Assembly (NCBI GenBank): GCA_964516135.1
Contig: CAZEWN010000020.1
Coordinates: 3,297 to 67,296 of the forward strand
Direction: 5' to 3'
DNA: 64,000 nt
DNA from: 34-65-8 sp964516135
Lineage (GTDB): Bacteria > Pseudomonadota > Alphaproteobacteria > Sphingomonadales > Sphingomonadaceae
Shown: in pieces, positions 8,569 to 15,493 of the stretch
Numbering within the stretch: position 1 is the stretch's first letter
How the letters are laid out: each line of letters starts with the position of its first letter
Notes under the pieces: generated by a model
What the model was told of the DNA's origin: nothing
Seen by the model: the letters and a program-made list of their open reading frames with translations, nothing else
Databases searched by the model: none
Position numbers and translations under genes: made by a program

Positions 8569-8958
8569 ATGAATACCAAGCTGCATGCCGTCACCGACGC
8601 CAACGGTCGCCCGATCAGCTTTTTCATGACTGCGGGCCAGGTCAGTGATTATATCGGCGCGGCGGCCTTGCTGGACGAACTGCCCAAGGCGCAATGGCTG
8701 CTCGCCGACCGAGGATACGACGCAGACTGGTTCCGCGATGCCTTGCAGGAAAAGGGCATCACCCCCTGCATTCCTGGTCGGAAATCCCGGAACAAGACCG
8801 TCAAATACGACAAGCGCCGCTACAAACGACGCAACCGCATCGAGATCATGTTCGGGCGCCTCAAGGACTGGAGGCGGGTCGCTACGCGCTACGATCGCTG
8901 CGCCACAGCCTTCTTCTCCGCCATCGTTCTCGCCGCTACCGTCATCTTCTGGCTCTGA
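8569..8958 (+). CDS. IS5-family transposase, OrfB
   Basis: C-terminal part (129 residues from its first ATG; the frame is open from about 8530). It carries the second catalytic Asp in LLADRGYDADW and the Glu in RRNRIEIMFGRLKDW, completing the DDE triad begun in OrfA. The RLKDWRRVATRYDR ending is typical of IS427-like transposases. It is most likely made as an OrfAB fusion by frameshifting, although the ATG is preceded by AAAGGAGG and could also be used. Confidence 0.92.
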   Translation: MNTKLHAVTDANGRPISFFMTAGQVSDYIGAAALLDELPKAQWLLADRGYDADWFRDALQEKGITPCIPGRKSRNKTVKYDKRRYKRRNRIEIMFGRLKDWRRVATRYDRCATAFFSAIVLAATVIFWL

Positions 8959-9759
8959 TCAATGAGTCCTGACCCTAGCAACGGCGAAGGCATCGCCGGG
9001 GCCGCGCAGCGCCTCATCCGCCATCAGCGGGATGCCATACGCGGCGGAAAGCCGGGTCATGGCGGCGTGGTTCTTGCCCTTCACCGGTTGCTCAACCAGA
9101 TCGATGCCGGCGTCCTGCAGCAGACACAAACCAAGGTGCGCCTTCGCCTCGCTCCAGCCCTGATTGACGTCGACGCGCACGCTGGCGCGGTCGCCCAATG
9201 CGCGCTTGATCGCGGTGACATGGGCAACGTCCTCGCGCACTTCGCGCTTGCCAATCTTGAGCTTGAAAATATTGTGGCGGCGTTCGGCAAGGAAGCGCTC
9301 GGCTTCCTCGATGTCCTTCGCCGTATCGCCGCTCGCCAGTGTCCATGCGACGGGCAGACGGTCGCGGCGGCGCCCGCCACCGATGAGTTCGGAAACGGGC
9401 AGGCCCAGACGCTTGCCGACAAGATCGAGCAGCGCGGTTTCGACCGCGCATTTCGCCATGTGATTGCCCACAACCTGACGCGAAATATCCGCCATGATCG
9501 CGCCGACCTGCGTCGGGTCACGGCCGATGAGGGCGGCCGCCATGTAATCGTCGATGGCGAGCTTAGTGCTCTCGGGGCTTTCCTCGCAATAGCTGAAGCC
9601 GCCGATGGTGGTGCCTTCCCCCACGCCCTCGACCCCGTCGGTATCGCGAATGCGGACCAGCACGATCGACTGGTGATGCATCGTGGCCATCGCCAGCACA
9701 TGCGGGCGGATGGTCGGAAGATTGACGATGAATGCTTCTATACCTTCGATCGCGGTCAC
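8959..9759 (-). pseudogene. catB: catB, N-terminal fragment right of the IS (muconate cycloisomerase)
   Basis: 5' part of muconate cycloisomerase. Native residues 1-260 are followed by a few IS-encoded codons and a stop inside the IS. It retains Lys166 and Lys168 (FKLKIGK), and the metal ligands Asp197 (VDVNQGW), Glu223 (VEQPV) and Asp248 (MADEA). Lys272 and the C-terminal barrel lie beyond the IS. The intact protein would be 385 residues. Start is GTG 9759, with GGGAGG upstream. It is the first gene of the operon, read divergently from catR. Confidence 0.94.
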
Positions 9760-9796
9760 GCCTGCGCCATCCTCCCTTGTTCTTACCTTCCCTCAA

Positions 9797-9825
9797 GCTC
9801 TAAGAACACAATCGAACAGGCGCAA
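9797..9825 (-). promoter_or_regulatory. Candidate promoter of the catB operon
   Basis: On the minus strand TTGCGC (9820-9825) and TAGAGC (9797-9802) are separated by 17 bases and lie upstream of the catB GTG. The CatR-type operator is about 22 bases further upstream, a plausible activator position. Both hexamers are imperfect, as expected for an activator-dependent promoter. Judged by eye only. Confidence 0.4.
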
Positions 9826-9847
9826 AGATTGATTAGGTTTGGCATTC

Positions 9848-9862
9848 ATACCTGGAGGGTAT
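9848..9862. promoter_or_regulatory. CatR/BenM-type LysR operator (ATAC-N7-GTAT)
   Basis: ATAC CTGGAGG GTAT matches exactly the ATAC-N7-GTAT consensus bound by BenM and CatM, the muconate-responsive LysR regulators. It lies in the 106-bp gap between catB and catR. Its spacer contains the catR Shine-Dalgarno (GGAGG), ending three bases before the catR ATG. Binding here could activate catB and also repress catR. Confidence 0.75.
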
Positions 9863-9865
9863 ACT

Positions 9866-10792
9866 ATGGACCTTAGGCAGCTGCGATATTTTAAAGCGGT
9901 GGCAGAAGAGCGGAATTTCATTCGCGCAGCCGAGCGGCTGCATATTTCACAGCCGCCGCTTAGCCGTGCGATCCAGCAATTGGAGGAAGACGTCGGGGTT
10001 CCGCTGCTCGATCGTTCGACACGCCCACTGACATTGACCGATCCGGGGCGCATGTTCCTTGAGCAGGCGGTTCAGATACTGGCGCGAATGGAATCGCTGG
10101 AAACCATGATGAGTGCGGCGGTCATGAAGCGAAAACGGCGATTCGCGATCGGCTATGTGGCCTCAACCATCTATGCGCGGCTGCCACCCCTGATACGCGG
10201 ATTTCGCAAGGCCGCGCCCAACGTCGAGCTTTCGCTCGTCGAACTCGTCAGCCTCGAACAGATTGCCGCGGTAAAGGAGGGACGTATCGACGTGGGCTTT
10301 GGTCGCATCCGCTTTGACGATCCCGCCGTGCAGAGAACCGTCCTGCGCGAGGAAAAACTGGTCGTCGCACTCCCGGCCAATCATGCACTTTCAGTTCAGG
10401 AAGGTACGATCGCAATGCATCAGCTGCGCGACGAACCGCTGATCGTCTACCCCAGCAATACCCGGCCCAGCTTTGCCGACCAAGTATTGGAAATGTTCGC
10501 GGATCATTCACTGCGGCCGGTTCTCGCGCATGAAGCGCGCGAATTGCAAATTGCGATCGGGCTAGTCGCCGCTGAGGAGGGAGTCTGTATCGTGCCGGAT
10601 TCGGTACGCAAATCACGCGTGGACGATGTGGTGTATCGCGAACTCGCAGGAGATGTGGGTTCTCCGATCATTATGAGCCACAGGGTCGGCGACCGCTCCG
10701 AAGAGCTGGCGATAATGTCACGGGTGATTGCCGAACATTATGCCGAATGGGGATATCCCGTGCCCGACGCGATGAATGAGTTCGACCGATAG
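9866..10792 (+). CDS. catR: LysR-type regulator of the ben-cat operon (CatR/BenM-like)
   Basis: LysR-family regulator of 308 residues. The N-terminal winged helix runs over residues 1-60 (MDLRQLRYFKAVAEE, HISQPPLSRAIQQLEE), followed by an effector domain with RIRFDDPAV and NTRPSFADQ. BenM/CatM-like proteins have this length and opening and respond to cis,cis-muconate or benzoate. ATG 9866 is preceded by GGAGG; an earlier TTG is not needed. It is divergent from catB. The exact effector cannot be told from sequence. Confidence 0.88.
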   Translation: MDLRQLRYFKAVAEERNFIRAAERLHISQPPLSRAIQQLEEDVGVPLLDRSTRPLTLTDPGRMFLEQAVQILARMESLETMMSAAVMKRKRRFAIGYVASTIYARLPPLIRGFRKAAPNVELSLVELVSLEQIAAVKEGRIDVGFGRIRFDDPAVQRTVLREEKLVVALPANHALSVQEGTIAMHQLRDEPLIVYPSNTRPSFADQVLEMFADHSLRPVLAHEARELQIAIGLVAAEEGVCIVPDSVRKSRVDDVVYRELAGDVGSPIIMSHRVGDRSEELAIMSRVIAEHYAEWGYPVPDAMNEFDR

Positions 10793-10965
10793 CAATATGC
10801 AATTGCGGTTTCATCTACCGTTGGCCTACCAGCTTCCTGCTCCTTCAATACAGCGACGTTCTGGCTCACCCTAGCCCGTTTCCTATATGCTTCCGCGATG
10901 CAGCGTGTGCAGCCCCGCTATTGGTAGTGCGGTGAGGAATTTCCGCGTTATCTCTGTGGACATGG

Positions 10966-11232
10966 TTATCCTTCGTGGCCTTTGCCGAGCTCTACCCCGA
11001 GGAGCAGCAGCGTCGCATAGATGGGTGTCTCGGTCTCACGCAAAGCGGGTATGCGGAACGGTGCGTGGATCAGTTTCTCAAGATAATTGCGTGCATCATC
11101 CCGCGGTCCGTTGTCGGTCAAATCTAGGAAATGTTTCCGCACGGAATATGCTATCATCGCCTCGTCGACCGCGACGATGAACGCCGTGCGATCGGTGAAC
11201 GAACAAACGAACAGCCTCTAACGTTTCCGTCG
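10966..11232 (-). pseudogene. KAP-family P-loop NTPase remnant
   Basis: Decayed C-terminal piece of a KAP NTPase, a membrane-linked ATPase family often found in mobile and defence regions. Across one frameshift it reads ETLEAVRLFV, then TDRTAFIVAVDEAMIAYSVRKHF, then DDARNYLEKLIHAPFRIPALRETET. These follow the order of the KAP core after Walker B. The Walker A and B regions are missing. It is joined on its 5' side to a transposase remnant. Identification rests on remembered family sequence, not a search. Confidence 0.65.
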
Positions 11233-11367
11233 CAGCGCGGCGACCAGCGGACTGCGGAAAGCCTCGAAGTCGGTGACAGCCGCCAGGCCTCAAGCGGATC
11301 ACCCGCCACGCTCAAGCGCTTCGTACCGGTCCGAAAGATCAAAGAAACCAGGCTGTCCCGCCATCAT
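11232..11367 (-). pseudogene. IS5-type transposase N-terminal remnant
   Basis: It begins MMAGQPGFFDLSDRYEALERGG and, after frameshifts, continues GDPLEA and VTDFEAFRSPLVAALRR. This is the start of an IS5-group transposase unlike the one in catB. The frame is broken at least twice and the gene stops where the KAP remnant begins, so it was cut by a deletion. ATG 11367-11365 marks the original start. Confidence 0.65.
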
Positions 11368-11504
11368 CGCCTCCGCTGCCGCGCAAAGGCAGTGAATCAG
11401 CTCAGGCTGCTACTCGCCAGTGGTTTTTCGAAGCGTCCAGTTGCCCCTCTGGCCACGTTGGAATAGGTCCACGCGGCGGAACCAACGAATGGAGGTGGCT
11501 TGGA

Positions 11505-12776
11505 TTAGGCAGCCATGATGTGTTGAACTGCTTTGACTGCGCTGCAATTCAGAATGGATTCGATTTCGTCCGATGTGCGACTCACGGCGAGCTTCAGAGC
11601 CTCGTCGATATGAACATAGTCTTGGGTCACATTTTGCGAGGCGTGACCCAGCACCGCGCGAATAGTTAGCTCCGAAAAGCCTAGGTCGCCTGCAATACTA
11701 CCAAATGTATGGCGCAGTGTATGCGGAGTGACGCCCTCGATCTTGGCCAGTTTGCAGACACGGCGAAGGCAGGCGCTAACGGCCGTGAATGGCCCTGACC
11801 CCGCAGCAGAAGGGAAAACATGCGGATTGCCTGCGATTACCGCCTGTTTTTCGATGATCTTAATAGCAGCAGGCCCTATCGCTCGGATCTGTGCGCCGCC
11901 TTTAGTGTCGGGAAACGCCACATACCCACCCGCTGCATTGACCCAGGGGCGCTGCAGCGCCTGACCTTCCTCCCGACGATATCCGGTCAACAGCAATATG
12001 CGAAGGACTCCTAAGGCTACAGGGTTCTCTCCGTTGAATTCTGCATAGGCCATCGCTTTGCCAATCAATTCGATTTCCGCCACGCTGAGGCGTCGCGTCC
12101 GCTTCTTGCTCGCAAGCTTCTTCGCACCCTGTGTGGGATGCACGTCGAGCAAGCCTTTGTGTTTCGCATGTCCGATGATGGCCTGAAGCGTCCCGACACA
12201 TCGCGGGGCGACACCTGCGCCGCCGGATGCCATGCCGCCTCTGCCTCCGCTGCGTGGTTTCGCCGTCTTTCCGTTTTTGACATCGGTCTGCATCTGCTCG
12301 ACGTCGGCGACGGTCAGATGCTTCACGATCCGCTTGCCGAGGAGCGGCTTAATGTGTGTTCTGATCCGGCTTTCGTCCATGTCGAGCGACGACTTCTTGA
12401 TCGGAAGATTCTTACGGCCGAGGATGTTACCCGCACGTGCTTCGGTCAGATACCAGCCGCACATCTCCTCGACCGTCATGCCTTTGCGCGCCCGGCGCGC
12501 TTCCTCCGCTGGGTCTTCACCGTCGATTACCGCTGCAAGTTTGAGCATCGCGAGTGCCCGGGCCTTTTCGACCGTCAACACGCCGTAACGCCCGATGTTG
12601 ATGCGACGCTTTACCCCCTCGGTATTACGATACTGGACGATGAAGGTTTTGAGGCCTGAGGGCAGCACGCGCACACCGAAGCCCTTCAAGTCGGTATCCC
12701 AAAGCACAGTTTGCTTCGTCGCTGGTGGTGAGAGCGCATCAATAGCGCGCTTCGTGAGCTTGCTGGTCGGCATCAT
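11505..12776 (-). CDS. Tyrosine-type site-specific integrase
   Basis: Integrase of 423 residues. The N-terminal arm-binding domain (TKRAIDALSPP, DTDLKGFGVRVLPSG) is of the DUF4102 type found in island and prophage integrases. The C-terminal catalytic domain has Arg in LLTGYRREEG, HTLRHTF, LGHAS and the nucleophile Tyr in TQDYVHID. GGAG precedes the ATG. It lies next to a tRNA-Gly 3' half that probably marks its attachment site, and is probably the integrase of the element carrying the ben-cat genes. Confidence 0.93.
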   Translation of the reverse strand: MMPTSKLTKRAIDALSPPATKQTVLWDTDLKGFGVRVLPSGLKTFIVQYRNTEGVKRRINIGRYGVLTVEKARALAMLKLAAVIDGEDPAEEARRARKGMTVEEMCGWYLTEARAGNILGRKNLPIKKSSLDMDESRIRTHIKPLLGKRIVKHLTVADVEQMQTDVKNGKTAKPRSGGRGGMASGGAGVAPRCVGTLQAIIGHAKHKGLLDVHPTQGAKKLASKKRTRRLSVAEIELIGKAMAYAEFNGENPVALGVLRILLLTGYRREEGQALQRPWVNAAGGYVAFPDTKGGAQIRAIGPAAIKIIEKQAVIAGNPHVFPSAAGSGPFTAVSACLRRVCKLAKIEGVTPHTLRHTFGSIAGDLGFSELTIRAVLGHASQNVTQDYVHIDEALKLAVSRTSDEIESILNCSAVKAVQHIMAA

Positions 12777-12788
12777 GTTTCTCCAGTT

Positions 12789-12833
12789 GGAGACAAAACT
12801 TCACTAAGGGAGCTTTGTCTCCATATTGTCTCC
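12789..12833. repeat. Three GGAGACAA repeats upstream of the integrase
   Basis: GGAGACAA occurs at 12789-12796 and, inverted, as TTGTCTCC at 12815-12822 and 12826-12833. They lie between the integrase gene and the tRNA half, where arm-type integrase binding sites or an autoregulatory operator would be expected. The last two copies are 11 bases apart, one helical turn. Confidence 0.45.
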
Positions 12834-12953
12834 ACGCGACGCCCAACGGCGTACAAAGGGAGGATATACAGGAGAACAATAAATATCTAGTATTACTGGA
12901 TGAATCGTAGATTGGCGTACTCTCGGGAAGCTTGGAAAAGCCGTTTATCGAAG

Positions 12954-12998
12954 TTGCCAAGGTTGGGGTCGAGGGTTCGAATCCCTTCGCCCGCTCCA
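12954..12998 (+). other. tRNA-Gly(GCC) 3' half: probable attachment site
   Basis: From the anticodon loop (TTGCCAA) through the T arm (GAGGG TTCGAAT CCCTT) and acceptor strand CGCCCGC plus TCCA, this is the 3' half of a tRNA-Gly(GCC). The upstream bases do not form the 5' half: no GCGGGCG acceptor strand or D arm is present. A 3' half next to an integrase is the classic displaced att end. DNA to the right would be the original chromosome and DNA to the left the element. The intact tRNA should lie beyond the left edge. Confidence 0.75.
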
Positions 12999-12999
12999 T

Positions 13000-13377
13000 T
13001 ACTTCCCTCGTAATTCAGCACTTCAGTCGGCTCGCGTTTTCGCAGTTCCTGCTTCCCCGCCCCGAATCTGCGTAGGGGAAAGCAATAGGGAAGCAGCAGG
13101 AGGCGGCTCGCAGCGTGGTTTAGCGCGAGCATGGCAGGATTCCGCGCCCTCAGCCGACCTGATGCAACCTTCGCAGGCGCGGAAAAATCAGCGAGTTGAG
13201 GTCTTTTCTTTGAGGGTTCCAAAGACCGGCAAAAGCCACGCCCACGGTTGTCTTCAGAAGACGACGCGGGAGCTCTGTGCGCCCTAGGTGCGCGCGCCGC
13301 GCTGCAATCGCCCCAGCGACAGACCTCAATCAGCGTAGATCAGCACGCACGCGACCTGCCACAGCTTAGCAGCAGGG
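13000..13377. other. Stretch without a recognisable gene
   Basis: Between the tRNA half and the truncated-hemoglobin gene no reading frame with protein-like composition is visible. The open frames crossing it are antisense images of the tRNA fragment or lack a plausible start. Confidence 0.5.
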
Positions 13378-13905
13378 TCAGCGTGAAATGACCATACCTG
13401 ACATGGGGGCGAGCTTGGCGAGAAAGCGGTTCTGCGCTGCGAAAGGAACACCCTCCTCGCGCATAGCCTTCTGGAGATTCTCCACCAGTGCATTCATGTC
13501 CGCCATGCGCACGCCCATGTCGGCGTGGGCAGCGCGCATGTCGCGACCCGTATAGTTGCAACCGGCGTTGAGGATGTAACAGAACTGCTCAAACAATGTC
13601 CGCCGCAGACGCACCATGTCGTGCGCGACGAAGATCTCGGCGATGCGCGGATCGGCCTCGCTCAATTCGATCAGGCGGACGGCGATCCGGCGGATGCCGT
13701 CCTGACCGTTGAATGCCTCCGCCATCGTTTGGCCCTCGAACTGTCGCGCGTCGGCGTTGGCGTTGCTCTGCTCATAGGGATCCACCGGAAGTTCACCGGT
13801 GACCGGATCGCGTGCAGCTTCCTCGACACCGAATTCCTTGTCCCAATCCACTTCTGGTTCTGTAACGGGCTGGGCAGCGAGAAGCAGGGCGGCGAAGGTA
13901 AACAT
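13378..13905 (-). CDS. Exported group I truncated hemoglobin-like protein
   Basis: Protein of 175 residues with a short N-terminal signal-like segment (MFTFAALLLAAQ), so probably periplasmic. Residues from about 65 on fit a 2-on-2 globin: FVAHDMVRLRRTLFEQFCYILNAGCNYTGRDM, then RAAHADMG with the probable proximal His, then LVENLQKAMREEGVPF. Most truncated hemoglobins are cytosolic, so export is notable. It follows the DUF3034 gene by 10 bases and is probably cotranscribed. Ligand (O2, NO or other) unknown. Confidence 0.8.
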   Translation of the reverse strand: MFTFAALLLAAQPVTEPEVDWDKEFGVEEAARDPVTGELPVDPYEQSNANADARQFEGQTMAEAFNGQDGIRRIAVRLIELSEADPRIAEIFVAHDMVRLRRTLFEQFCYILNAGCNYTGRDMRAAHADMGVRMADMNALVENLQKAMREEGVPFAAQNRFLAKLAPMSGMVISR

Positions 13906-13915
13906 CGAACGGTCC

Positions 13916-14791
13916 TCAGAATGCCAGCTGGGCGGACAGGAATGCGCCGTGCTGGCCGGAAAAAGTGGCGATGGTCCCTAGATCGGCATAGGCTGCAGTC
14001 ACCGTCAGGTTGTCGGTCAACGCATAGGCGGCGAACAGGTCGCACCAGTCGTCTTCGCCCAGCCCGAGATTGTCGGGTTTGGTGCGCAACTCGGCGCCGA
14101 TCACGGCGCGGCGCGACAGTTGGTAGGCAAGCGTGCCTTCAAACTGCAATGTGCGGCCCTTGCCCGCCGCGCTGCCGAAGCCGAGCAGGCCATTCTCGTT
14201 GGCTTCCGTCAGCCGGACAGTCGTGTTCACGAGGATGCTGTAGGATAGGAACAGCTTGGTCGCGCTAATGGTGAAATCTGTGCCGCTGTCGTCGGCCGCA
14301 CCCACCGCAAGCGCGACGGGTCCATCGAGGTTGCGTTTGTGCTGCACGCCGACGCTGACCTGCGGCAGCTTAGGGTCGCCATACACGGCGTCACCGAACA
14401 GGCGCACCTTGGCTCCGTAAACGTCTTGATTGAGCGTATAGCCCTGGCCAAGACCCAGCGCCGCACCGACATCGCGGGTCTCGAAATTCTGCCGCGTGTA
14501 CGACAACTCGACCCGGTTCATGATGCCGATCGCCACGCCGTGGCTTTGCCACCCGAAATCGGGCAGCTCGACAATCGTTCCATGGGCGGAAATGCCGACG
14601 CCGTTGTCCAGTTCGCGTCCGGCTATGGTCGCCCAGGTGGCGATGCCGCCGCCGCTGGCGCCCTCGATCGTGCTGACGCCATTGGTGAGAACGAGTTTGC
14701 CGCCATCGAGCCAAGCCAGGTCTTCTGCGCTCGCGCCACTAGCACCTAGCGCAGCGAATAGAGTTGCCGTGAGGTTTGAAATCATTCGCAT
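13916..14791 (-). CDS. DUF3034-family outer-membrane protein
   Basis: 291 residues with a signal peptide ending near SGASA. The rest is rich in alternating polar and hydrophobic strands (TLQFEGTLAYQLS, NLTVTAAYADLG) and ends in Phe, as outer-membrane barrels do. The opening KLVLTNGVSTIEGASGGGIATWATI is the DUF3034 signature. Function is unknown. It is divergent from the cupredoxin/GGDEF-EAL pair and upstream of the truncated hemoglobin. Confidence 0.8.
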   Translation of the reverse strand: MRMISNLTATLFAALGASGASAEDLAWLDGGKLVLTNGVSTIEGASGGGIATWATIAGRELDNGVGISAHGTIVELPDFGWQSHGVAIGIMNRVELSYTRQNFETRDVGAALGLGQGYTLNQDVYGAKVRLFGDAVYGDPKLPQVSVGVQHKRNLDGPVALAVGAADDSGTDFTISATKLFLSYSILVNTTVRLTEANENGLLGFGSAAGKGRTLQFEGTLAYQLSRRAVIGAELRTKPDNLGLGEDDWCDLFAAYALTDNLTVTAAYADLGTIATFSGQHGAFLSAQLAF

Positions 14792-14840
14792 CGGCAGACG
14801 TGGTAGAGGATCAGGGTAAAGTTCGTCCTAACCGTTCAAA

Positions 14841-14863
14841 GGGCAGAATCTTAACTGCTGCCC
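14841..14863. promoter_or_regulatory. Inverted repeat in the divergent promoter region
   Basis: GGGCAG (14841-14846) and CTGCCC (14858-14863) form a 6-bp inverted repeat 11 bases apart, just upstream of the cupredoxin-like ATG and within the 87-bp gap to the DUF3034 gene. It could be an operator shared by both transcripts; no regulator gene is adjacent. Confidence 0.3.
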
Positions 14864-14878
14864 GTTAGCGGCGGAACG

Positions 14879-15493
14879 ATGACCGTTCGCCGCGCCCTCG
14901 TCACCACCATCGCTCTCGCGAGTACCGTCGGCGCTGCCCAAGCACAGTCCGGCTCTGTCGCACGGTTCCAGGTCGTCGACGAACGCGGCATTCCAGTGCG
15001 AGACGCGGTGGTCGAAGTGCGCCCGGCGAACGGTGCGGGCGGTCCGATCCGCTTCTCGTGGCGCATGGCGATGGCGCAAAAGGACATGGCGTTCGTACCT
15101 GGCACGCTGGTCGTTGCGAAGGGCAGCAAGGTGGCCTTTCCCAACCTCGATCGGGTTCGCCACTCAGTTTACAGTTTCTCGAAGGCCGCCAAGTTCGAGA
15201 TCGACCTCTACGGTCGCGACCAGACGCGTTCGCACCTGTTCGCGGTTGCCGGATCGGTTGCGGTCGGGTGCAATATCCACGACGAGATGCGCGGCTATAT
15301 CCGGGTCACCGACACGCCGTACGCCGCCAAGACCGACGCCAACGGCCTGGTCAGCATCTCCTCCCTGCCGCGTGGTTCCGCTCAGGTCACAGTATGGCAT
15401 CAGCGGCTACGCGCGCCAGAAGGCGAAATGACGCAGACTGTCGCGATCGCGCCCGGCGGGCCGATACGCAAGATGCAGGCCCGGCTGCGATGA
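14879..15493 (+). CDS. Cupredoxin-like periplasmic protein (methylamine-utilisation-protein family)
   Basis: 204 residues with a clear signal peptide (cleavage near AQAQ). The beta-sandwich domain has the order of a plastocyanin-like fold: VPGTLVVAKGSKVAFPNLD, RHSVYSFS with a candidate copper His, and VGCNIHDEMRGYIRV with Cys and His ligands. Such proteins are often named methylamine utilisation proteins without evidence. The stop overlaps the next ATG (ATGA), so it is coupled to a c-di-GMP sensor and may feed it a periplasmic signal. Confidence 0.75.
   Translation: MTVRRALVTTIALASTVGAAQAQSGSVARFQVVDERGIPVRDAVVEVRPANGAGGPIRFSWRMAMAQKDMAFVPGTLVVAKGSKVAFPNLDRVRHSVYSFSKAAKFEIDLYGRDQTRSHLFAVAGSVAVGCNIHDEMRGYIRVTDTPYAAKTDANGLVSISSLPRGSAQVTVWHQRLRAPEGEMTQTVAIAPGGPIRKMQARLR

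Larger units (their letters stand above)
8135..8974 (+). mobile_element. IS5-family (IS427-like) insertion sequence inside catB
   Basis: Complete 840-bp insertion sequence. Its ends form a 17-bp terminal inverted repeat with one mismatch: GGTCAGGACCCATTGAT on the left and GGTCAGGACTCATTGAT on the opposite strand at the right. It is flanked by CTAG duplications. Two overlapping-phase ORFs encode the DDE transposase and would be joined by a -1 frameshift. Both reading frames look intact and the ends nearly identical, so the element looks recent and possibly still mobile. It lies opposite in direction to the ben-cat operon. Confidence 0.95.

Noticed and set aside
7481..9900. Possibility that the IS lies between two genes and not inside one
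   Set aside because: Both flanks encode contiguous parts of the same enzyme, joined in frame through the CTAG duplication.
10793..10965. Possible small gene between catR and the KAP remnant
   Set aside because: No frame has a ribosome site and protein-like sequence; stops interrupt all candidates.
12739..13222. Two minus-strand open frames, one beginning MERAKGFEPST and one containing GEGIRTLDPNLG
   Set aside because: They are antisense readings of the tRNA-Gly 3' half and its flanks, a well-known source of false genes; codon pattern outside the tRNA is random.
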